Assembly (NCBI GenBank): GCA_033761815.1
Contig: JANRMF010000121.1
Location: 1 to 6,759, forward strand
Direction: 5' to 3'
Source: JANRKH01 sp033761815
GTDB lineage: Bacteria; Pseudomonadota; Alphaproteobacteria; Rickettsiales; Rickettsiaceae
Length of the DNA: 6,759 nucleotides
In this document: positions 1-5,608 of the stretch, piece by piece
Numbering within the stretch: position 1 is the stretch's first letter
Layout: each line of letters opens with the position of its first letter
The notes under the pieces: model-generated
The model's input: the letters and a program-made list of their open reading frames with translations, nothing else
Databases searched by the model: none
Told to the model about the DNA's origin: nothing
Program-made: the position numbers and the translations under genes

Positions 1-227
1 TTTATTTTGCCGAAAATTTAAGACCCCTAGGTCAACACAGCCAAAAATTCTGTTGTGTTTAAAAATAAATTCATTATTTTATGTAATACTAATTTTGACT
101 TATTTAGATAAGTATTTGTTGTAGAAGATTTTTTGGAATCAAGGCAGCTAAATTATTACACAGCACATCCTATGATACTGTTACATTTTCTTCTGAATAG
201 CAAACTCGTAAAAAACAAAATAAAACC
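1..227. other. Upstream non-coding region of the RNA repair cassette
   Basis: This is a very AT-rich stretch before the GTG start of the Hen1 N-terminal module. I see no gene in it. The + frame beginning at base 2 is open from the window edge to a TAG at 122-124 (40 codons), but its translation is low-complexity and unrecognisable. TTGACT at 95-100 resembles a -35 box, but the positions 16-18 bases downstream hold no good -10 hexamer. TATGAT at 171-176 resembles a -10 box, but lacks a -35 partner. AACACA (34-39) and TGTGTT (54-59) could form a short hairpin, and GACC/GGTC (22-25, 30-33) another; neither is followed by a T-run. A promoter for hen1-pnkp is expected here but I cannot place it. 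Confidence 0.4.
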
Positions 228-908
228 GTGATACTTTCTATAACAGCTAATCAATCACTTAGAGACTTGGGATATTTACTCAACAAAGATCCTACTAAAT
301 TACACAATACATCATTATCATATGGGAATGCATATTTATTCTTTGCTGATATTGGAGATAAAAAATCTATGGCAACACTACTCCTGGATATTAATCCTGT
401 TGCCTTAGTGCGCAAGAATGATGCTCATAACTCTGCCTTTCTTCTTGAAGAATATGTGAATGATAGGCCTTATGTAGCTTCTTCATTTATGAGTATCGCT
501 ATTAATAGGGTTTTGGGTTCTGCGATATCAGGTAAATCTAAGTTAAAACAAGAACTATCAGAAACTTCTATAGAGCTTGAGGTGACTATATCAGCTTTGC
601 CGTCTCGCGGAGGAAAGGAATTACTATATAAGCTTTTTGAGCCCTTGGGATATAATATCAACATTAAAGGGCATGTACTTGATAATAAATTTCCAGAATG
701 GGGAAATAGTGCTTATTTTACTCTTACATTGCAGCGTAAATGTTTACTTTCCGAGTTCTTAACTCATCTCTACATACTCATCCCGGTGCTTGATAATAAG
801 AAACATTATTGGATAGACGAAGAAGAAATTGAAAAATTATTGAGGTTTGGAGAAGGTTGGCTGGCATCTCATCCAGAGAAAGACTTGATTACCAGAGACG
901 TTATTTGA
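228..908 (+). CDS. hen1: Hen1 N-terminal module (Pnkp ligase activator), separated from its methyltransferase domain
   Basis: This is the N-terminal half of bacterial Hen1, the 3'-terminal RNA ribose 2'-O-methyltransferase that works with Pnkp in RNA repair. In studied systems this half binds Pnkp and switches on its ligase activity. Recognisable family blocks, in order, are: the start ILSITA and DLGYLL (about residues 2-18), LSYGNAYLFF (30-39), EYVNDRPYVASSFMSIAI (75-92), PSRGGKELLYKLFEPLGY (124-141), FPEWGNSAYF (154-163), LTHLYILIPVLDNKKHYW (177-194) and the closing GEGWLASHPEKDLITR (208-223). The family continues after ITR with RYLK. Here the frame instead reads DVI and stops at TGA 906-908, while RYLK continues in the -1 frame. 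The GTG start agrees with the family's first residues; no clear Shine-Dalgarno precedes it. It is 226 residues against roughly 465 for whole Hen1, with no other internal lesion. Identification as Hen1-N is firm; whether it works as a separate protein is inference. Confidence 0.9.
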   Translation: MILSITANQSLRDLGYLLNKDPTKLHNTSLSYGNAYLFFADIGDKKSMATLLLDINPVALVRKNDAHNSAFLLEEYVNDRPYVASSFMSIAINRVLGSAISGKSKLKQELSETSIELEVTISALPSRGGKELLYKLFEPLGYNINIKGHVLDNKFPEWGNSAYFTLTLQRKCLLSEFLTHLYILIPVLDNKKHYWIDEEEIEKLLRFGEGWLASHPEKDLITRDVI

Positions 909-1633
909 AGAATTTTAAATCATATTCTAATGAAGCTCTAGTTAGGTTATCTGAGGACTCGTCTGTTGCTAATACCTTGGAAATAGATGAATTAAATATT
1001 ACAGAGAAAGAAGAGCTGATTGAGGGCAAAATCAATTTAACTCAAGAGCGCATAGAATGGGTTTCAGAAAAAATCAAACTCTTAGGAGGCCAAAAAATAG
1101 TTGATCTAGGCTGCGGCGAGGGTAAACTTATTTCTCATCTCATGAAAGATAGTTTCTTTAAGTATATTACCGGAGCTGATGTTTCAATACATTCATTATC
1201 TAGAGCAAGAAAAAAACTAAATATAGATAATTTGCCGAGTTTTCAGAAAAATAGAGTAAATTTGATGCAAACTGCATTAACTTACCGAGATCAAAGACTT
1301 GCAGGGTATGATGTTGCAACTTTGATAGAAGTAATAGAACATGTTGATTTACCTCGTCTTGACTCATTAAAGCGAGTAGTATTTGAATTTGCAAAACCAT
1401 CCTTCGTTATAATTACCACCCCAAACGCTGAATATAATAGCTTATTTGAGAATTTGCCAATCGGACAATTCCGCCATAATGATCATCGCTTTGAGTGGAC
1501 TAGAGAAGAATTTCGTATATGGGCAGAAGATATTGCAAAGAAGTTTGGATATAATGTTACTTTTGAAGACATAGGCACTAAACATGAAATACTCGGATCT
1601 CCAACTCAAGCAGGAGTTTTTATACAAAAATGA
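857..1633 (+). CDS. hen1: Hen1 C-terminal methyltransferase module (3'-terminal RNA ribose 2'-O-methyltransferase)
   Basis: This is the catalytic half of bacterial Hen1, which transfers a methyl group from S-adenosylmethionine to the 2'-OH of the RNA 3' end before sealing. Residues are counted from the TTG at 857. The SAM-binding motif is VDLGCGEG (82-89), with D83 and the following acidic D108 (GAD). The metal-binding motif E158-V-I-E161-H162 is followed by H210 in FRHNDHRFEW. As I recall the studied clostridial enzyme, these six positions have exactly its spacing. TTPNAEYN (187-194) and the final GSPTQAGVF block are also typical. The first 14 residues read conserved Hen1-N sequence out of frame and are not homologous; family sequence starts at R15 (899). 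The true start may therefore be TTG 905, which overlaps the preceding TGA, or the frame may be reached only by frameshifting. The AGAAGG at 851-856 sits too close to TTG 857 to be a convincing ribosome site and is part of the GEGW codons. The 3' end overlaps pnkp by ATGA. Confidence 0.85.
   Translation: MAGISSRERLDYQRRYLKNFKSYSNEALVRLSEDSSVANTLEIDELNITEKEELIEGKINLTQERIEWVSEKIKLLGGQKIVDLGCGEGKLISHLMKDSFFKYITGADVSIHSLSRARKKLNIDNLPSFQKNRVNLMQTALTYRDQRLAGYDVATLIEVIEHVDLPRLDSLKRVVFEFAKPSFVIITTPNAEYNSLFENLPIGQFRHNDHRFEWTREEFRIWAEDIAKKFGYNVTFEDIGTKHEILGSPTQAGVFIQK
905..908 (+). promoter_or_regulatory. TTGA stop-start overlap between the two Hen1 halves
   Basis: The TGA stop of the N-terminal module (906-908) overlaps a TTG (905-907) that is in frame with the methyltransferase module. 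It would begin that protein at the leucine of the conserved RYLK block. This arrangement permits termination-reinitiation, as in the ATGA overlap further downstream. No strong Shine-Dalgarno lies at the usual distance; only a weak AGAGA at 894-898 is present. The overlap is observed; its use as a start is inferred. Confidence 0.35.
1612..1616 (+). promoter_or_regulatory. Probable ribosome binding site of pnkp (AGGAG)
   Basis: AGGAG lies inside the last codons of the Hen1 methyltransferase frame, 13 bases before the pnkp ATG at 1630. The spacing is longer than ideal. It supports this ATG, which also overlaps the upstream TGA stop (ATGA, 1630-1633) and so couples translation of the two genes. 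Confidence 0.45.
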
Positions 1634-4179
1634 CCAAAAACACTATAAAAATCCCCGAACTTTGTCTTGTATTGCTGGTAGGGCCTTCGGGATCTGGCAA
1701 ATCATCATTTGCCAAGAAGCATTTTAGATCAACCGAAATCATTTCCTCTGATTATTGCAGAGCAGTTATATCAGACGATGAGAATGACCAAAATGTAACC
1801 AAAGAAGCTTTTGAACTACTCCATTTTATTGCCTCAAAAAGACTCATTGGTGGCAAATTAACGGTTATAGATGCTACTAATGTTCAGCCAGAATCGCGAA
1901 AATCATTAATTGCTTTAGCAAAAGAACATAATGTTATCACTGTTGCGATTATACTCAATTTATCCTCAGATATATGCATAGAGCGTAATGCAAGAAGGCC
2001 TGATAGACAATTTGGTAAACATGTAGTTTTGCGGCAAAGCGACCAATTACAACACTCCATTAAAAACATCAAAAAAGAAGGGGTCAGTCAAGTATATGTA
2101 CTAAATTCTCCAGAAGAAATAGAAAATATATCTATCGAGAAAAGTTTATTATGGAATAATCTTAAAGCAGAAAAAGGGCCTTTTGATATTATAGGAGATG
2201 TTCATGGGTGTTTTGATGAGTTGCTATTGCTGCTTACGAAGCTCGGATACCAAGTATCTAAGCAAGAAGATGGGGAATATATAGTTACTCATCAAGATGC
2301 AAGGAGATTGATTTTTGTTGGAGATCTAGTAGATAGAGGCCCAAAAACACCAGAGGTACTGAGAATAGCCATGAATATGGTTGAGTCGTCAATAGCTTTT
2401 TGTATTAATGGTAATCATGATGAGAAACTAAAGCGTAAACTTCTAGGCAAAGATGTCAAAATTGCCCATGGTCTTGCTGAGTCACTAAAACAACTAGAAT
2501 TAGAGACTCAAGAATTTAAGGATAGAGCTATAAAGTTTTTAGATGGATTAATAGGCCATTACGTATTCGATGATGGAAAGCTTGCAGTTTCCCATGCTGG
2601 TATAAAGGAAGAATATATAGGAAGGGGCTCCCCTAGAGTGCGTGCATTTTGTATGTTCGGAGAAACAACTGGTGAAATAGATGAGTTCGGTTTGCCAGCA
2701 CGTTATCAATGGGCTAGAGATTACCGTGGTAGTACCATGATTGTTTATGGTCATACGCCAATTCCTGAAGTTGAGTGGATAAATAATACAATCAATATTG
2801 ATACAGGCTGCGTTTTTGGCGGCAAATTAACCGCCCTACGATATCCAGAAAAGGAGATTGTTTCTGTTGATGCAAAGCAAGTTTATGCGGATCCTATAAA
2901 ACCTATTGGATTTGCTCCTGAGGATAAATCTCATAAGGAAATTTTGGATATTAGCGATGTTTCTGGAAAGAGAATTCTTGAGACGAGTCTTAATAATAAC
3001 ATAACGATCAGCGAAGAAAATGCTACCGCAGCCCTTGAGGTGATAAGCCGCTTTTCTGTTCATCCTGGATGGTTAATTTATCTACCGCCAACAATGTCTC
3101 CCACTGAAACGAGCGCAGAATATGGCTTGTTAGAACATCCCAATGAGGCTTTCGCATTTTATCGTAATCGTAGAGTAGATAAAGTAATTTGCCAAGAAAA
3201 GCATATGGGATCACGCGCTATAATGATTATCTGCAAAAATAATGATGTTGCCCGCAAACGCTTTAGGATTAATGGGGCTGAAATCGGAATATGTTATACA
3301 AGAACTGGCCGTGCTTTTTTTAACGATACTGAAATTGAGAAAGAATTTCTTGCTCGTATATCAGGTGCAATTACAAAAGCAGGACTATGGGAAGAATTTA
3401 ATACAGATTGGTTTTGTTTTGATTCTGAAATTATGCCTTGGTCCGCAAAAGCATCTAGCTTGTTACAAGGTAAATATGCTGCCGTAGGTGCGGCAGCCAT
3501 GGCATCACTACCAGAATCAATTACATTACTCAAAAAAGTAGAGAAGCATGTTGAGGGGGCGGCTGCATTGCTCCGCAAATTTCAGTCAAGACTAGAAATG
3601 CTAGTGAACTTTCAGGAAGCTTACAGGCATTATTGCTGGCCAGTAGAAAATATATCAGATTACAAAATTGCTCCATTTCATATTTTAGCATCAGAGGGTA
3701 GTTTAAACATGGATAAGGATCATCAATGGCATATGGATGTTATTTATCGTCTATGTGAGATTGATCCAGAATTATTCAAGAAAACAGTATATAAAATTGT
3801 TGACACTAATGATGAATTATCCTGCAAAGAAGCTTCTTCATGGTGGAGCGAGATGACGGCAAATGGAAGTGAAGGTATTGTAGTAAAGCCTATGAATTTT
3901 ACTCAAAAGGGCAACAAAGGGTTGATTCAACCTGGGATAAAATGCAGAGGCGTAGAATATTTACGTCTAATTTACGGACCAGAATATACAGAACCTTCTT
4001 ATCTGGAAAAGCTACGCGCTCGTGAACTCGGTGTAAAGCGCTCTCTTGCATTACGTGAATTTGCCTTAGGATATGAGTCACTTAAGAGATTTGTACAAAA
4101 TGAGCCTCTTTATAGAGTCCATGAAATGGTATTCGGAGTATTGGCTCTGGAAAGTGAGCCAGTTGACCCTAGGTTGTAA
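1630..4179 (+). CDS. pnkp: Bacterial Pnkp: polynucleotide kinase, phosphatase and RNA ligase
   Basis: This trifunctional RNA end-healing and sealing enzyme has 849 residues, against about 870 in the studied clostridial protein, and looks complete. Kinase module (about 1-180): P-loop GPSGSGKS (18-25), SSDYCR (39-44, catalytic Asp41 and Arg44), IDATNVQ (80-86) and the lid RNARRPDRQFG (119-129). Phosphatase module (about 183-420), metallophosphoesterase fold: GDVHG (D190, H192), GDLVDRG (D232, R236), GNHD (N262, H263), SHAG (H322), YGHTP (H375) and DTGC (D391). Ligase module (about 465-849): EKHMGSRA with the adenylated Lys524, YTRTGRAFF (556-564), DSEIMPWS (598-605, Glu600), EGIVVKP (748-754, Lys753), and IQPGIKCRG (Lys771) followed by GPEY. 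The C-terminus ends in the family's LALESEPVDPRL. It converts 5'-OH and 2',3'-cyclic phosphate ends into ligatable ends and seals them with ATP; ligation in this family needs Hen1. The gene overlaps Hen1 by ATGA. Every catalytic residue I could check is present. Confidence 0.97.
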   Translation: MTKNTIKIPELCLVLLVGPSGSGKSSFAKKHFRSTEIISSDYCRAVISDDENDQNVTKEAFELLHFIASKRLIGGKLTVIDATNVQPESRKSLIALAKEHNVITVAIILNLSSDICIERNARRPDRQFGKHVVLRQSDQLQHSIKNIKKEGVSQVYVLNSPEEIENISIEKSLLWNNLKAEKGPFDIIGDVHGCFDELLLLLTKLGYQVSKQEDGEYIVTHQDARRLIFVGDLVDRGPKTPEVLRIAMNMVESSIAFCINGNHDEKLKRKLLGKDVKIAHGLAESLKQLELETQEFKDRAIKFLDGLIGHYVFDDGKLAVSHAGIKEEYIGRGSPRVRAFCMFGETTGEIDEFGLPARYQWARDYRGSTMIVYGHTPIPEVEWINNTINIDTGCVFGGKLTALRYPEKEIVSVDAKQVYADPIKPIGFAPEDKSHKEILDISDVSGKRILETSLNNNITISEENATAALEVISRFSVHPGWLIYLPPTMSPTETSAEYGLLEHPNEAFAFYRNRRVDKVICQEKHMGSRAIMIICKNNDVARKRFRINGAEIGICYTRTGRAFFNDTEIEKEFLARISGAITKAGLWEEFNTDWFCFDSEIMPWSAKASSLLQGKYAAVGAAAMASLPESITLLKKVEKHVEGAAALLRKFQSRLEMLVNFQEAYRHYCWPVENISDYKIAPFHILASEGSLNMDKDHQWHMDVIYRLCEIDPELFKKTVYKIVDTNDELSCKEASSWWSEMTANGSEGIVVKPMNFTQKGNKGLIQPGIKCRGVEYLRLIYGPEYTEPSYLEKLRARELGVKRSLALREFALGYESLKRFVQNEPLYRVHEMVFGVLALESEPVDPRL

Positions 4180-4282
4180 TACCAAATTCCATTTTTAAAT
4201 AATCCAAATGAATTTAGCGGATCTGCTTATGCGTAGGTATTGATATACACTTAAGCGCCATCGCCTAATTGATGCGACGCGT
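4180..4282. other. Convergent intergenic region with two imperfect hairpins
   Basis: This is the space between the ends of pnkp (+) and the ABC ATPase gene (-). Hairpin one: AAATTC-C-ATTT (4184-4194) pairs with AAATGAATTT (4206-4215), 10 base pairs with one bulged C and an 11-base loop, starting five bases after the pnkp stop. Hairpin two: CG-C-CATC (4256-4262) pairs with GATGCG (4271-4276), with one bulged C and an 8-base loop. Neither is followed by a T-run in either direction, so a classical intrinsic terminator is not supported. They may still act as weak terminators or 3'-end stabilisers. Confidence 0.3.
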
Positions 4283-5584
4283 TCAATCTGCTTTTAGAAA
4301 GACCTTTTCTTTGTCTTTATACATATAGAGATTGGCTTCTCGGCCAATGAGCGCAGCGTTTTTAATAATGCTTGAGAGAGTAGTCTGATTGTCGCATCCA
4401 TTATCTTTGAGCATAGACTCTAAATCGCCTACGCTTAATTGATTATTATCAGCAGACTCTACTTGCGTTCTAATATATTTAACTATATCTAGATTTTCTA
4501 AAGCTGCCTCTGCAAAGATTTTTTTTCTTTTGTAAATATCGCCTATAGCGAATTTAACTCCTGATGCGCTAAGAATTATTGAAAAATCATTTATGACTGC
4601 AAATTTAAGCGTAGCAAGTAGCTCTGAAATTTCAAGCAAGTGGGTTATATCCATTTTTAACTTGCTAGCAAGCTCATTCATATCATTCATATCTCCTTCT
4701 TCATGCTTTATAAGCTCTTTTATAAAGCCCGCTATCTTTGTGATAGAAATATAATTTATAATTTTGCTGTAATTGTTTTTAGACTTAATTGCATTAGTGG
4801 TTGTTTCATTTTCGGTCATAAGGCCGTATATTTCATCTACTAATTCGTAAAAAACTTTGCTAGTATTATTTCTAGGATATGGTAAATTAACTTTTACATC
4901 ATGGGTAATAGTCGCAGGAGATCCTTTTAAAATAAGTATCCTATCGGACATTATAATCGCTTCTTCTATACTATGAGTAACAATAAGAACAGATTTTAAA
5001 GGGGTTGCCTTAGAATGCCATAATTCTAAAAAATCCGCTTTTAGAGTATTTGCAGAAAGTATATCCAAAGTAGTAAAAGGCTCGTCCATAAGTAGTATTT
5101 CTGGCATAGCTCCAAGAGACCTTGCTATAACTAATCTTTGTTTCATTCCTCCTGAAATTTCACGAGGATAAGCAGATTCAAAGCCGTTAAGTCCTGTAAT
5201 ATTAATAGCGTGCAATGCTCTATCTTTTCTTTCTTGTTCGGTTAAATTTAGGGATTTAAGTCCAATTTCTACATTTTCTAAAACATTCAGCCATGGAAAA
5301 AGTGTAATATTTTGAAAAATCATACTTGTGCCAAAATTCTTATCGCTATTTGTAAGATTTTTTTCAAGCACTCCTTCGTTAAGATTATCTAATTCTGCTA
5401 AAATTCTTAGCAAGCTTGTTTTACCTGACCCAGATTTACCAATAAGACCAACAATTTCTCCTGATTTAAGCTCAAGATTTATATCTTGTAATATATTAAT
5501 TTTCTGTTTATCTGCGCCCTCAAAAACCTGAGTCCCATTTTTAAGCTTCAGCATTATTTGTGTATGATAATGAGATTCTGTCAT
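4283..5584 (-). CDS. NitT/TauT-type ABC transporter ATPase with C-terminal AAA-associated domain
   Basis: This is the ATP-hydrolysing subunit of an inner-membrane importer, 433 residues. The ABC domain spans about residues 11-260: Walker A GKSGSGKT (49-56, Lys55), Q-loop Gln91 in IFQNITLFPW, signature ISGGM (143-147, variant of LSGGQ), Walker B ILLMDEP (163-169, Glu168), D-loop TTLD (171-174) and H-loop His204 in VTHS. All are intact. A poorly conserved linker (about 258-272) leads to a C-terminal region of about 160 residues (274-433), mostly helical by eye, that fits the AAA-associated C-terminal domain of one nitrate/sulfonate/taurine-like subfamily; its function is not settled. The ATG at 5582-5584 follows the permease stop by 24 bases. 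An internal ATG at residue 11 (5552-5554) is an equally plausible start, since conserved sequence begins there and neither has a clear ribosome site. It is co-transcribed with the permease upstream of it. The substrate is unknown: anion-type compounds are typical of the superfamily, but nothing here specifies one. Confidence 0.9.
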   Translation of the reverse strand: MTESHYHTQIMLKLKNGTQVFEGADKQKINILQDINLELKSGEIVGLIGKSGSGKTSLLRILAELDNLNEGVLEKNLTNSDKNFGTSMIFQNITLFPWLNVLENVEIGLKSLNLTEQERKDRALHAINITGLNGFESAYPREISGGMKQRLVIARSLGAMPEILLMDEPFTTLDILSANTLKADFLELWHSKATPLKSVLIVTHSIEEAIIMSDRILILKGSPATITHDVKVNLPYPRNNTSKVFYELVDEIYGLMTENETTTNAIKSKNNYSKIINYISITKIAGFIKELIKHEEGDMNDMNELASKLKMDITHLLEISELLATLKFAVINDFSIILSASGVKFAIGDIYKRKKIFAEAALENLDIVKYIRTQVESADNNQLSVGDLESMLKDNGCDNQTTLSSIIKNAALIGREANLYMYKDKEKVFLKAD

Positions 5585-5608
5585 ATTAGTTACTATTTAC
5601 ATTATAAA

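Larger units (their letters stand above)
228..1633 (+). pseudogene. hen1: hen1 locus read as one gene interrupted by a 2-base insertion
   Basis: Read as a single gene, this locus encodes a complete Hen1 broken by one frameshift. The first frame matches the family up to ITR (codon 894-896). The second matches from RYLK (codon starting 899). The observed ACC-AGA-GA-CGT-TAT has two bases more than an in-frame ACC-AGA-CGT-TAT. Deleting one GA from the AGAGA run restores about 467 residues, close to the roughly 465 of the studied protein. No other stop, gap or lost catalytic residue is seen. The break lies in the linker between the ligase-activating and methyltransferase modules. Alternatives are a sequencing or assembly error, or a functional gene split (see the TTGA entry). 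A programmed -1 shift is unlikely because no slippery heptamer is present. The frameshift itself is seen directly; which explanation holds is open. Confidence 0.6.

Noticed and set aside
2..124. 40-codon open frame running in from the left edge
   Set aside because: The translation is low-complexity, shows no recognisable motif and is easily expected by chance in AT-rich DNA.
879..899. Programmed -1 ribosomal frameshift joining the two Hen1 halves
   Set aside because: A -1 shift is the direction needed, but no X-XXY-YYZ heptamer exists in frame before the stop. At GAG-AAA-GAC and ACC-AGA-GAC the slipped codons (GAA, CAG) would not re-pair.
3242..3578. Open frames of 81 and 94 codons overlapping pnkp on both strands
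   Set aside because: They lie inside the conserved ligase module of pnkp and show no recognisable motifs; they are shadows of the real gene.
24..4176. Inverted short repeats flanking the cassette: GTTGACC(C)TAGG at 4162-4173 and its near reverse complement at about 24-36
   Set aside because: The right copy encodes the conserved Pnkp C-terminus VDPRL, so the sequence is explained by protein conservation. The match is short and gapped, so a mobile-element end is not supported.
4178..4241. AATACC (4178-4183) and GGTATT (4236-4241) as ends of a small mobile element
   Set aside because: Only six bases match, the pairing does not extend on either side, the left copy includes the pnkp stop codon, and no target duplication is visible.
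4221..4293. Direct repeat ATCTGCTT at 4221-4228 and 4286-4293
   Set aside because: It is eight bases only, and the second copy is the coding end of the ABC ATPase; chance is the simplest explanation.
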